DNA of 14,604 nt from an uncultured Eubacterium sp. (GCA_910577215.1 CAJTMQ010000017.1:10950-25553); one strand, 5' to 3'; shown: positions 1 to 8,311, numbered from the stretch's first letter. Notes: a model not told the origin generated them from the sequence alone. Program-made: numbers and translations.

Positions 1-419
1 AGAAACATAAAGGTAACCGGACCACTGTTATTCTCAAATCCCATATTAGCAGAAATAAGTGAAAAATTACTGAAAACCTGAGATAGAATATCTATTGCAG
101 TTTTGCCGCCTGAAAATGACAACAAAGCCAAATCAAAGCTTGAACCATCACTTTTAACGGATGCCCACGGAAGTATAAAGCCGATAACAGGAAGAAAGGT
201 AAGCACAAGTCTTACAATGCGGAGCTTACTTCCTAAAAGCGAATATTGCATTCTGTTTATGGTTTTATAAAAAACACCAAAAGATTTTTCGGCATTTTTA
301 TTATCCTCTTCAAGCCTTTCCACCCAATTGAAATTCGGAATGGATACTCCGCATTTTGAGCATTCGGCTTTTATATTCCAAAAAGGTATTTTTTCTCCAC
401 AGTTAGGACAGTTTGCCAT
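1..419 (-). CDS. Zinc-ribbon membrane protein of unknown function (C-terminus beyond window)
   Basis: The frame runs from an ATG at 419 to the window edge without a stop, giving 139 visible residues, so the gene is cut by the window and not broken. Residues 1-24 form a short zinc ribbon with two CxxC pairs, C4/C7 and C20/C23 (CPNCG and CSKCG). A charged linker (about 33-65) follows, then one clear hydrophobic segment at about 68-88 (LVLTFLPVIGFILPW). The part after it (about 89-139) is polar to mildly hydrophobic. A ribosome binding site (TGAGGTG, 427-433) sits 7 nt before the start and a promoter lies further upstream. N-terminal zinc ribbons followed by membrane segments are common in Firmicutes proteins without a known role. 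I do not recognise this family and assign no function. The zinc binding and membrane location are inferences from the motifs. Confidence 0.8.
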   Translation of the reverse strand, partial: MANCPNCGEKIPFWNIKAECSKCGVSIPNFNWVERLEEDNKNAEKSFGVFYKTINRMQYSLLGSKLRIVRLVLTFLPVIGFILPWASVKSDGSSFDLALLSFSGGKTAIDILSQVFSNFSLISANMGFENNSGPVTFMF

Positions 420-456
420 CAGCAACACCTCATACAGATAAATTATTTACTAAAAC

Positions 457-485
457 ATTTTATAATGTTTGTTGTAAAAAGTCAA
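457..485 (-). promoter_or_regulatory. Sigma-A-type promoter for the zinc-ribbon gene
   Basis: On the minus strand a TTGACT -35 box (480-485) and a TAAAAT -10 box (457-462) are separated by exactly 17 nt. The predicted transcript start near 450 leaves a short leader with the TGAGGTG ribosome binding site at 427-433. This suggests the zinc-ribbon gene is expressed independently of the symporter gene upstream. No terminator hairpin is visible after the symporter stop, so read-through is also possible. Confidence 0.7.
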
Positions 486-515
486 TATAAGATAGAATAA
501 TTTGAATCCAATTGT

Positions 516-1910
516 TTATTTAAGCTGTTTTGCTTTTCTTCTGTACTCTTTTGTATCCCTTGCAATAACACCGGATAAAACAAGAAGCGAAATAAGATTA
601 GGTATAGCCATAAGACCATTGGCAATATCACTGAATGTCCATGCAATATCAAGAGCAACGGTTGAGCCAACAAAAACAAACACTGCAAAAACAACTCTGT
701 AAATATAACAGATAAACGGTTTTTTAAATAAATATTCAAGTGCCTTCTCACCCTGATATTCCCAGCCGAGAATTGTTGAAAAAGCAAACATTAAAATTCC
801 GATTGTTACAATAATTGCACCGGGTTTTCCAAGTGCTGATTCAAAAGCTGAAATAGTAAGATTGGAGCCGGATACAAAATCCCCCTTATCATCAACAGAA
901 CCAAGAACACCTGAAGATGCAATGGCAAGACCTGTTATTGTGCAAACAATGATAGTATCAATAAATGTGCCGCACATATTTATAAAGCCCTGCTCAACAT
1001 GATTATCAGTTGAAACAGATGATGCAGTGATTGCGGCAGAACCAAGACCTGCTTCATTTGAAAATACACCGCGTGCAACACCAAATTTAATGCTGTTCAT
1101 CATAGAAGCAGTTATAGCACCTGCAATACCGCCTGCAACTGCTCTTCCGCCGAATGCCATTGAAAAAATTGTCCCCAAACCGGCAGGAATGTTTTTATAG
1201 TTCAAACAAATAACAACCAGACCGGAAACTATGTAAAAAACAGCCATCACAGGAACAAGCACAGAAGAAACCTTTGAAATGGATTTTATTCCTCCGAAAA
1301 CTATAATTCCTGTTAACAATGCAAGAATGATACCGGTTATCCACGTCGGAAGCGAAAAGGTTTTATCAATAGAGCTTGATATTGAATTTGCCTGTGAAAG
1401 ATTGCCTATACCAAATGATGCAAATATTGTAAACAATGCAAATGCACCTGCCAGAAAAGCAGCAAAGCCTTTATGCTTGAAAGCATTTTTAATTGTATAC
1501 ATCGGACCGCCTACAACCTCGCCCTTTTCGTTAGTTGAACGATATTTTATGGCAAGTGCACACTCTGCATATTTCGTTGAAATTCCGAATGCTGCAGCAA
1601 CCCACATCCAGACAAGAGCACCGGGACCACCCGAAACCATTGCAGTTGCTACACCGACAATATTTCCTGTTCCTATAGTTCCTGCCAATGCAGTCATCAA
1701 AGCCGAGAATGGAGAGATTTCACCTTTTTTTCCATTAGTTTTTCTTGACTCAGGACTTACAATTGCTTTTAATGAAGACGGCAGCATTTTCCAAGGAACA
1801 AATCTTAATTTTACAGTAAGAAAAATACCGGTACCAACTAAAAGCAAAAGTGTTATCGGTCCCCAAACCACATTATCAATACCTTCTAAAATTGACTGAA
1901 ACTTTTCCAT
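516..1910 (-). CDS. Alanine/glycine:cation symporter, AGCS family
   Basis: This 464-residue integral membrane protein is predicted to bring alanine, glycine or a related small amino acid into the cell with Na+ (or H+). It has the length and conserved blocks of the AGCS family (AlsT/DagA/AgcS). These are the segment around residues 66-90 (FSALMTALAGTIGTGNIVG), the GGPGALVWMW stretch at about 94-103, and the block at about 279-296 (ARGVFSNEAGLGSAA). Eight or more further hydrophobic segments follow, and the tail is short and basic. The ATG at 1910 is supported by a TAGGAGA ribosome binding site at 1922-1928 (11 nt away). The gene follows trkH by 57 nt and may also have its own promoter in that gap. 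The family is clear. The exact substrate (D- or L-alanine, glycine) and the coupling ion cannot be read from the sequence. Confidence 0.95.
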   Translation of the reverse strand: MEKFQSILEGIDNVVWGPITLLLLVGTGIFLTVKLRFVPWKMLPSSLKAIVSPESRKTNGKKGEISPFSALMTALAGTIGTGNIVGVATAMVSGGPGALVWMWVAAAFGISTKYAECALAIKYRSTNEKGEVVGGPMYTIKNAFKHKGFAAFLAGAFALFTIFASFGIGNLSQANSISSSIDKTFSLPTWITGIILALLTGIIVFGGIKSISKVSSVLVPVMAVFYIVSGLVVICLNYKNIPAGLGTIFSMAFGGRAVAGGIAGAITASMMNSIKFGVARGVFSNEAGLGSAAITASSVSTDNHVEQGFINMCGTFIDTIIVCTITGLAIASSGVLGSVDDKGDFVSGSNLTISAFESALGKPGAIIVTIGILMFAFSTILGWEYQGEKALEYLFKKPFICYIYRVVFAVFVFVGSTVALDIAWTFSDIANGLMAIPNLISLLVLSGVIARDTKEYRRKAKQLK

Positions 1911-1942
1911 AATATCAAAATTCTCCTAGATATATAATAACA

Positions 1943-1970
1943 ATTATATGTGCAATACTATGCTTATGAA
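1943..1970 (-). promoter_or_regulatory. Possible promoter for the AGCS symporter gene
   Basis: In the gap between trkH and the symporter gene the minus strand carries a perfect TATAAT (1943-1948). It is preceded at 16 nt by TTCATA (1965-1970), a four-of-six match to the -35 consensus. The expected transcript start near 1936 is just upstream of the ribosome binding site at 1922-1928. The region is very AT-rich, so a chance -10 box is possible. Confidence 0.4.
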
Positions 1971-1976
1971 CTGCAA

Positions 1977-3419
1977 TTATTTTTTATAAGTTCTCGGTAC
2001 AAACAAAATTAAAATGGGAAACAGTTCAAGTCTTCCTGCAAGCATATCAAAACAGAAAACAAGCTTTGACAAAACCGAAAATGAAGCATAATTACCTGTC
2101 GGGCCGACAATACCCAATCCGGGTCCCACATTATTCAGGCACGTAATAACCGAAGTTAATGTTGATGTAAAATCAAATCCGTTAACAGAAACAATAGCTG
2201 TAGAAATCACTAAAATGCCAAGATAAATTACAAGATAGGAATTAAGTCCCTGAATAACTTTTTTCTCAACAGCATTGCCGTTCATTCTTATTTTTGTTAT
2301 AGCATTCGGCTTAAGCGTACGTTTTATATCGGCATGCATTTCTTTAAAATACAGTATAATACGAGTAACTTTTATACCTCCGCCTGTTGAAGAAACACAA
2401 GCACCAATAAACATTAAAAATACAAGTATAACCTTACTGAAAGTATTCCATTTATCAAAGTCAACAGTGCAAAAGCCTGTTGTAGTCATAATAGAGTTAA
2501 CATTAAACGCGGCATCACGTATAGCATCGGTTATACGGTCATAATTATTTGAAATACTCAATGTTATCAATAAAATTGATGCAACATTAACAGCAACATA
2601 TGTCCATAATTCTTCATTCCTGAAGGCACTTGAAAATCTTCTGATAAGAATAAAGAAATAAAGATTGAAGTTAACACCAAACAAGAACATAAATACTATA
2701 ATAATCCATTCAATTAACGAACTGTTATAACCCGCAATTGAATTATTCAAAGCTGAAAAACCGCCTGTTCCCGCAGTTGAAAAAGCAGTTGTTACAGCAT
2801 CAAACAAACGCATTTTTGTAAAAAAGTATAATACAATTATTTCAATCACGGTTAATGCACAATATATTATGTACAATATTCGTGCACTATCCTGAATTTT
2901 GGAAACAACCTTTCCTGCCTTTGGTCCCGGAACCTCCGCTTTCATTATATACATAGAATGACTTTCACTTTTTGGAATGATTGCAATCATAAAGGACAAA
3001 ATTCCCATTCCGCCAATCCAGTGTGTAAAGGAACGCCAGAATAAAACAGACTTCGGCAATGATTGTATTTCAGTTAATATAGTAGCGCCGGTTGTTGAAA
3101 AGCCTGAACAGGTTTCAAAAAAAGCATCTATATAATTCGGAATTACACCGCTGATTATAAACGGCAAGGCACCAAAGGCCGACATAGATATCCATGAAAG
3201 ACCGCAAATAACAAGTCCTTCCTTCGTGTAAATATTAAATCTCTTCGGTTTTCTTGCTATAAGAAGAATTCCGATAAAAAGCAACAATGCAGCAGGAACC
3301 AAAAATGCTATTGTTAACCCTTCTCTATAGTAAAAGGATATAGCAATCGGAAGCAGCATCAGTGCCCCGACTACCATAAACAGTTCCCCAAGAACATAAG
3401 CCACAGATCTGTAATTCAT
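1977..3419 (-). CDS. trkH: Trk-type potassium uptake transporter, membrane subunit TrkH
   Basis: This 480-residue protein is the K+-translocating membrane subunit of a Trk system and works with the cytoplasmic RCK protein TrkA encoded just upstream. The four pore-loop repeats of the superfamily are visible, each with its selectivity-filter glycine: GFSTTGAT (about 106-113), FSTAGTGGFS (213-222), MTTTGFCT (311-318) and LNNVGPGLG (428-436). The STGGGIKVTRI segment (about 344-354), also typical of the family, lies between the third and fourth loops. The length and the C-terminal ELFPILILF ending match TrkH, so the protein looks complete. An AAAGGTGG ribosome binding site (3423-3430) precedes the ATG at 3419. 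The gap to trkA is 42 nt, consistent with co-transcription. KtrB is a related alternative, but pairing with a double-RCK TrkA favours Trk. Confidence 0.94.
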   Translation of the reverse strand: MNYRSVAYVLGELFMVVGALMLLPIAISFYYREGLTIAFLVPAALLLFIGILLIARKPKRFNIYTKEGLVICGLSWISMSAFGALPFIISGVIPNYIDAFFETCSGFSTTGATILTEIQSLPKSVLFWRSFTHWIGGMGILSFMIAIIPKSESHSMYIMKAEVPGPKAGKVVSKIQDSARILYIIYCALTVIEIIVLYFFTKMRLFDAVTTAFSTAGTGGFSALNNSIAGYNSSLIEWIIIVFMFLFGVNFNLYFFILIRRFSSAFRNEELWTYVAVNVASILLITLSISNNYDRITDAIRDAAFNVNSIMTTTGFCTVDFDKWNTFSKVILVFLMFIGACVSSTGGGIKVTRIILYFKEMHADIKRTLKPNAITKIRMNGNAVEKKVIQGLNSYLVIYLGILVISTAIVSVNGFDFTSTLTSVITCLNNVGPGLGIVGPTGNYASFSVLSKLVFCFDMLAGRLELFPILILFVPRTYKK

Positions 3420-3438
3420 AATCCACCTTTATAAATCC

Positions 3439-3461
3439 TTCATTAAGTAAAAATTAATGAA
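3439..3461. repeat. Short AT-rich inverted repeat between trkA and trkH
   Basis: TTCATTAA (3439-3446) and its exact complement TTAATGAA (3454-3461) flank a 7-nt loop. On the transcript the hairpin begins directly after the trkA stop codon (3462-3464) and ends about 9 nt before the trkH ribosome binding site. It is almost all A/U and has no U-run, so it is unlikely to terminate. It could modestly affect mRNA processing or be chance in AT-rich DNA. Confidence 0.35.
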
Positions 3462-4824
3462 TTAATCAAAAATATCGTTTATTTTTTCAATCTTTCTGTC
3501 CTTTGAAACAATAATAATTCTATCACCGATTTCGATTGAATCATCACCTTTTGGGAAAATAATTTTTCCCTTTCTGCTTATTGAAGCTATAAGTACATCT
3601 CGTTTGAACTGAATATTAAACAACGGCTTATTTACATTCTTTGTTTTTCCGTCTACAACAAATTCCGTTGCTTCAACCTTGCCGCCTACAAGCTTATAAA
3701 GACGTTTCATTTCGCCTGAGCTTACATTTTTTTTGGACCTGATGTAATGAATGATGCTGTCACTTGCAATATCCGTAACATTAATACAGCTGTCAGAAGA
3801 AAATCTGTCAAGCAGAATAGATAAATTTGCATTATTGATTTTGGTAACCGTTTTCGGAACATTGCAGGTTTCTGCAAATGCAGCCACCATAATATTAAGC
3901 TCGTCGTTATTTGTGAGCGTAATAACGGCATCCATATTTTCAATGCCTTCCTCTTTCATGAAGTCATACTCATTGGCATCGCCGCAGATTACGGTTGTAC
4001 CGTTTAACAGTTCAGAAAGTCCTTCACACTTTGGCAGATTTTTCTCAACCAAAACAACATTCTTGCCTTGGTTTTCAAGCATTCCTGCAAGATAGAAGGC
4101 AATTCTTGAACCGCCTATTATCATAATATCCTTAATTGAAGCAAATTTCTTATTCGGATTTATTTCCTTTATAATTGACGCAAGGTATTTGTGATGGCCT
4201 GTAATATATATTTTATCATATGCATTTAAAATAAAATCACCGTTAGGAATATATACCTGATCACCTCTTACAACAGCACAGATAATCATTCTGTTTTTAA
4301 ATTTTGATGATATATTCCCGATTTTAGTATCGGCAAAGGAGCTGTCAGGATAAATTTTAACCTCAGCAATATCAACAAGTCCATCAGCAAAAGTTTCAAC
4401 ATTCATTGCACTTGGAAACTGGATAATTCTTGCTATTTCAAGTGCCGCATTGAAATCCGGATTAATAAGCATGGAAATTCCAAGCTCATTTCTCATAAAA
4501 TTAATTTGCTTGATATATTCAGGATTTCTTACTCTTGCAATTGTGTGCTTAGCACCCAATGTTTTTGCAATAAAGCAGGACAAAATATTATTTTCATCCG
4601 ATGCAGTAGTAGCAATCAGAAGATCCGCCTTCTTAACACCTGCTTCATCAAGATCACGCTTAATTGTTGCACCGCCCACAAAGCCCTGAACATCGTATTT
4701 GTCTACAATACCGCTAACAAGCTCTTCATTTCTGTCAAACACAGTAACATTATGGTTTTCGTCAGACAGATTTTTTTGCCAGACAGCCGCCAAGCTTTCC
4801 GCAGCCTACAATAATAATATCCAA
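3462..4824 (-). CDS. trkA: Trk potassium regulator TrkA, double RCK domain, frame broken near the N-terminus
   Basis: TrkA is the cytoplasmic NAD(H)/nucleotide-binding subunit that gates TrkH. The natural start is a TTG at 4824 behind a GGAGGA ribosome binding site. It opens with MDIIIVGCGKLGGCLAK, the expected first beta-strand and GxGxxG loop. After a run of seven A (4771-4777) this frame hits TGA at 4762-4764. The rest of the protein is intact one frame over (+1), from about 4793 to the stop at 3462. Removing one A gives a continuous 453-residue protein, close to the usual TrkA length (about 458). It would hold RCK-N1, RCK-C1, a second Rossmann fold (IIGGSRIAFYLAG, about residues 235-247) and RCK-C2. 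Starting at the in-frame TTG at 4793 would lose the first beta-strand and glycine loop and has no well-spaced ribosome binding site. A sequencing error, a real mutation or slippage recoding would all fit. The family is certain; the expression state is not. Confidence 0.88.
4771..4777 (-). other. Frame break in a seven-A run inside trkA
   Basis: On the minus strand GGC is followed by seven A and then TCTG. With six A the reading would be C-L-A-K-N-L-S-D-E-N-H, a normal TrkA sequence. With seven it becomes C-L-A-K-K-S-V-stop. Eight-base homopolymers elsewhere, including one inside trkA (3727-3734) and one in the oxidoreductase gene (8606-8613), are in frame, so the sequence is not generally unreliable at homopolymers. 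Confidence 0.85.
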
Positions 4825-4832
4825 AATTAAAA

Positions 4833-4838
4833 TCCTCC
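4833..4838 (-). promoter_or_regulatory. Ribosome binding site that fixes the trkA start
   Basis: GGAGGA on the minus strand lies 8 nt before the TTG at 4822-4824, and within the 21-nt gap after the ABC exporter stop codon (4846-4848). Its strength and spacing indicate that translation of trkA was selected to begin at 4824, upstream of the frame break, and not at the later TTG at 4793. Confidence 0.8.
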
Positions 4839-4845
4839 GTGATTT

Positions 4846-6597
4846 TTAACCGTTAAAACCGTTAAACTGACTATAATACAGTTTATTATAAAATCCCTTT
4901 TTGTCAAGTAAATCTTTATGCGTTCCCATTTCAATGACAGTACCGTTATTCATAACAAGTATTAAATCAGCATTTTTTATTGTTGATAATCTGTGAGCAA
5001 CAATAAAGGTGGTCTTATTCTGCATTAAAGTATTGAATGCCTTTTGAATTTTAATCTCGGTTCGTGTATCAATACTTGATGTTGCTTCATCAAGTATAAG
5101 CATAGGCGGATTAACAAGCATCAGTCTTGTTATACATAGAAGTTGTTTCTGTCCCTGTGAAAGATTGCCTCCGTCTGCTCCGATAAAAGTGTTATATCCG
5201 TCAGGCAATCTTTTAATGAACGAATGAGCATGGGCTTTTTTAGCCGCTTCAATTGCTTCATCCAATGTGGCATCAGGCTTGCCCATACATATATTTTCAA
5301 GAATTGTGCCGTTTTTTAGCCAGGTATCCTGCAAAACCATACCGAAAGCACTTCTGAGAGAGTTAACATTAATATCATTATAATCAATGCCGTCAACGGA
5401 GATTGAGCCGCTGTTTATATCATAAAATTTCATTAAAAGATTTATGAGTGTTGTTTTACCACAGCCTGTAGGACCTACAATTGCCACTCGCATTCCATGC
5501 TTTATATTTAATGAAAGATTTTTAATAAGCTCCTTATCCAGAGTATAGCTGAACGCTATATTATCAAGCACTATATCACCTTTAACCTGATTCAGCGCCT
5601 CACTGCTCTCTGTATCAGGCTTAACCTCATCCTCTTCGATCAGTTCAATCAGTCTTCCTGCACAGGCAATTGCATTCTGAAGCTCAGTTACAACTCCGCT
5701 TATTTCATTAAACGGCTTTGTATACTGATTTGCATATGCGAGGAAGGATGCAAGAATACCGACGGTTATTCCGCCATAGCCTGTAACTGCAAGAATTGCT
5801 CCGAAAAGTGCAACGGCGGCATAAACAATACTGTTAACAAATCTGGTAGCCGGATTCGTTATTGATGAATAGAAGGTGGCACGCAGTGAGAACTTACGCA
5901 GTTTTTCATTAACCTCATCGAATTTTTCCATATTTTGCTTTTTATGACCATAGGCTTCAATAACCTTCTGATTTGAAATCATTTCATCAATAAAAGCTGT
6001 TTGCTCACCCCTTGTTTCACTCTGAAGCTTAAACATTGAATAGGTTTTTTTGGCAATAAACCTTGCAATAAAGAATGAAAGCGGTGTTAGAATAACAACT
6101 ACAAGTGTAATCCAAAAATTGATTGAAAGCATAAAGAACAAAGTGCCGATAATTGTTGCAACACCTGTAAAAAGCTGCGTGAAGCCCATTAAAAGACCGT
6201 CTGCAAACTGATCTGCATCAGATATTACCTTGCTTACGGTATCACCATTGGAATGACTGTCAAGATAACTGAAAGGAAGCACCTCTATCTTTTTAAAAGC
6301 TTTATCTCTCATATCACGCACAACATTGAAGGTTATCTTATTATTGCAGACATTCATAATCCACTGAAGAATGGCAGTGATAAGAATTATAATTGCTATT
6401 TTAATCAGAATTTCCGTAATAGACACAAAATCCACATTATTTCTGTCAATAATAAAATCTATAGCATTTCCCACAAGCACAGGAACATATAAGGTTAAAG
6501 CAACGGAGAGTACAGCAAATAATAATGAAATAAATAGAAGATACTTATATCTGCCTATATAGGCAAAAACTTTTTTCAGGACTGATTTATTTTTCAT
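4846..6597 (-). CDS. Heterodimeric ABC exporter, subunit with the catalytic Walker B
   Basis: This 583-residue half-transporter has an N-terminal six-helix exporter domain (about 1-320) fused to an ATPase domain. The ATPase shows Walker A GPTGCGKTT (375-383), Q-loop VLQD (421-424), signature LSQGQ (479-483, non-canonical), Walker B ILDEATSS (501-508) with catalytic E504, and switch histidine H535 (AHRL). This combination is typical of the consensus-site subunit of heterodimeric exporters such as TM288, LmrD and BmrD. It pairs with the product of the overlapping upstream gene. The start was placed at the ATG at 6597 because AAGGAGGA lies 5 nt upstream (6603-6610) and homology begins there. The frame stays open to 6723, but those extra codons overlap the preceding gene and are not exporter-like. 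The cargo is unknown: multidrug, lipid or peptide export are all possible. Confidence 0.94.
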   Translation of the reverse strand: MKNKSVLKKVFAYIGRYKYLLFISLLFAVLSVALTLYVPVLVGNAIDFIIDRNNVDFVSITEILIKIAIIILITAILQWIMNVCNNKITFNVVRDMRDKAFKKIEVLPFSYLDSHSNGDTVSKVISDADQFADGLLMGFTQLFTGVATIIGTLFFMLSINFWITLVVVILTPLSFFIARFIAKKTYSMFKLQSETRGEQTAFIDEMISNQKVIEAYGHKKQNMEKFDEVNEKLRKFSLRATFYSSITNPATRFVNSIVYAAVALFGAILAVTGYGGITVGILASFLAYANQYTKPFNEISGVVTELQNAIACAGRLIELIEEDEVKPDTESSEALNQVKGDIVLDNIAFSYTLDKELIKNLSLNIKHGMRVAIVGPTGCGKTTLINLLMKFYDINSGSISVDGIDYNDINVNSLRSAFGMVLQDTWLKNGTILENICMGKPDATLDEAIEAAKKAHAHSFIKRLPDGYNTFIGADGGNLSQGQKQLLCITRLMLVNPPMLILDEATSSIDTRTEIKIQKAFNTLMQNKTTFIVAHRLSTIKNADLILVMNNGTVIEMGTHKDLLDKKGFYNKLYYSQFNGFNG

Positions 6598-8311
6598 AAG
6601 TATCCTCCTTTCCAAACTGTGAATCATAGATTTCCTTATAAACCTCACAGCTTTCAAGCAGGTCACTATGCATACCGATTCCGACAACCGCACCGTCATC
6701 AAGCACAATAATCTTATCAGCACACATAACAGAGGAAGCTCGCTGACTTACAATAAAAACAGTTGGATTGTAATCCAGATTTAAGATTTCTTTTCTCATT
6801 GCCGCTTCTGTTGCAAAATCAAGTGCAGACGAGCTGTCATCAAGCACAAGAATTTCAGGTTTTCTTACCAAAGCTCTTGCAACAGACAGTCTTTGCTTCT
6901 GACCTCCGGAAAGGTTTGAACCGTTCTGCTCTATTTCAGCATCAAGTCCGCCTTTTTCCTTTATAGAATCAAGTATCTGTGCCTTTTCAAGAGCGGAAAG
7001 CATATCTTCGTCAGAAGCATTTTCCCTGCCCCATTTAAGATTATCTCTTACTGTTCCTTTAAATAGTGCTGCTTTTTGCAGAACAAAACCTGTTTTCAGT
7101 CTTAATTCTTCATCTGAATAAGATTTAACATCAACACCGTTAACAAGAACCTCACCGTCAGTTGCATCATAGAAATGCGGAATAAGCGAAACAAGGCTTG
7201 TTTTACCGCTGCCGGTACCGCCTATAACACCTATAACATTGCCTTTTTCTGCACTGAAGGTAATATTTTCAAGCGAGTTGTCCGAAGCATCCTTATATCT
7301 TAATGATACATTTCTGAAATCAACTGCATGATTCGTCTGAACTGCATTATTTGAATTATGCTCAAGCGAATTTTCAAGATTTAATACATTTTCAATTCTT
7401 GAAGCACAGGCAAGAGCCTTTGTAACTGTAATAATAAGATTTGCAAGCTTTATCAGTTCAACAAGTATCTGACTCATATAGTTATAAAGTGCAACAACCT
7501 CGCCCTGTGAAAGATTGCCTTCGTTAACCTGAATTGCACCGCTGTAAATGAGAAGAATAACACCTGCATTAATAATTACATACGTTACGGGATTCATTAA
7601 CGCAGATATTCTTCCTACACTCTTCTGAAGTAATGAAAGAAGATTATTTTTCTTTGTAAAATCCTCAATTTCATTTTCCTCCTGCGTAAAGGCTCTTATC
7701 ACTCTTGCGCCACTCAGATTTTCTCTTGTTTTCAATGTAATACCGTCTAAATGATTCTGCACCTTTTTATATTTCGGAATTGTATAAACCATAATTCCGA
7801 AAACAACCAAAGACAAAAGCGGAATAACACCCACAAAAATCAGTGCACATTTTACATCAACGGTAAATGCCATAATCATTGCACCAAAAACAATGAACGG
7901 ACTGCGGAGAAACAATCTTAAAACTAAGTTCACACCGTTTTGCACCTGATTGGCATCTGTTGTAATTCTTGTTATCAAACTTGATGCACCGATTTTATCA
8001 AGCTCAGAAAATGATAGGCTCTGTATTTTATCAAAAAGAGAATGCCGAAGCTCCTTGCCAAAGCCTGTAGCTGCCTTCGCTGCAAAATACTGAGCAGTAA
8101 TCGCTGCAATCATACCTACAACTGCAAGCAACACCAATATGCCGCTTCGTGAAATAATAAAACCTTTGTCATTATTCAGAATACCATTATCAATGATTGA
8201 AGCAACAACAAGAGGAACAATCAGTTCAAAAATGGCTTCAAGCATTTTGAAAAGCGGAGCCAAAAAAGATTCTTTTTTATAATCCTTTAAATATATCAGT
8301 AATTTCTTCAT
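6587..8311 (-). CDS. Heterodimeric ABC exporter, subunit with degenerate catalytic residues
   Basis: This 574-residue half-transporter has a six-helix transmembrane domain (about 15-310) and a C-terminal ATPase. Visible motifs are Walker A GGTGSGKT (364-371), Q-loop VLQ (410-412), canonical signature LSGGQ (467-471), Walker B LVLDDSSSALD (488-498) and VSQRAS (521-526). The catalytic glutamate after Walker B is D492, and the switch histidine is Q523. Both substitutions are hallmarks of the degenerate-site subunit in heterodimeric exporters (TM287, BmrC and LmrC type), and they complement the canonical Walker B/His and poor signature of its partner. The gene overlaps the partner's start by 11 nt, indicating coupled translation. 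The ATG at 8311 has only a modest ribosome binding site (GGTGA, 8315-8319). A sigma-A-type promoter lies upstream. The substrate cannot be inferred. Confidence 0.94.
   Translation of the reverse strand: MKKLLIYLKDYKKESFLAPLFKMLEAIFELIVPLVVASIIDNGILNNDKGFIISRSGILVLLAVVGMIAAITAQYFAAKAATGFGKELRHSLFDKIQSLSFSELDKIGASSLITRITTDANQVQNGVNLVLRLFLRSPFIVFGAMIMAFTVDVKCALIFVGVIPLLSLVVFGIMVYTIPKYKKVQNHLDGITLKTRENLSGARVIRAFTQEENEIEDFTKKNNLLSLLQKSVGRISALMNPVTYVIINAGVILLIYSGAIQVNEGNLSQGEVVALYNYMSQILVELIKLANLIITVTKALACASRIENVLNLENSLEHNSNNAVQTNHAVDFRNVSLRYKDASDNSLENITFSAEKGNVIGVIGGTGSGKTSLVSLIPHFYDATDGEVLVNGVDVKSYSDEELRLKTGFVLQKAALFKGTVRDNLKWGRENASDEDMLSALEKAQILDSIKEKGGLDAEIEQNGSNLSGGQKQRLSVARALVRKPEILVLDDSSSALDFATEAAMRKEILNLDYNPTVFIVSQRASSVMCADKIIVLDDGAVVGIGMHSDLLESCEVYKEIYDSQFGKEDTYEK
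6603..6610 (-). promoter_or_regulatory. Ribosome binding site that decides the start of the downstream ABC subunit
   Basis: AAGGAGGA on the minus strand is located 5 nt before the ATG at 6595-6597 and lies inside the end of the preceding ABC gene. It favours the 583-residue product over a longer reading frame from 6723, and suggests the two subunits are made in a coupled, near-stoichiometric way. Confidence 0.8.

Noticed and set aside
1279..1899. 206-codon open frame on the plus strand inside the symporter gene
   Set aside because: It is entirely antisense to a well-conserved membrane protein, has no ribosome binding site and resembles no family. It follows from the codon bias of the real gene.
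3439..3461. Terminator between trkA and trkH
   Set aside because: The inverted repeat is only 8 bp of nearly all A/T pairs and has no following T-run, so it would not stop transcription. It was kept only as a weak repeat.
3751..4095. Plus-strand open frame antisense to trkA, considered as a possible overlapping gene or antitoxin-like small protein
   Set aside because: There is no ribosome binding site or promoter, and the composition is explained by the opposite-strand trkA codons.
4762..4770. Programmed +1 frameshift of the prfB type at GTC TGA C in trkA
   Set aside because: The stop is followed by C and the +1 frame is correct, as in prfB. However, the preceding codon is GTC and not the slippery CTT, and no Shine-Dalgarno-like sequence lies just upstream. 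The A-run is the more likely cause.
4771..4777. dnaX-like -1 ribosomal frameshift on the A-rich heptamer
   Set aside because: A -1 shift leads to the wrong frame. The conserved downstream protein requires +1 (or loss of one A).
6598..6723. Longer N-terminus for the downstream ABC subunit (start at 6723)
   Set aside because: These 42 codons overlap the end of the preceding gene in another frame and have no ribosome binding site or exporter-like sequence. AAGGAGGA directly precedes the ATG at 6597.
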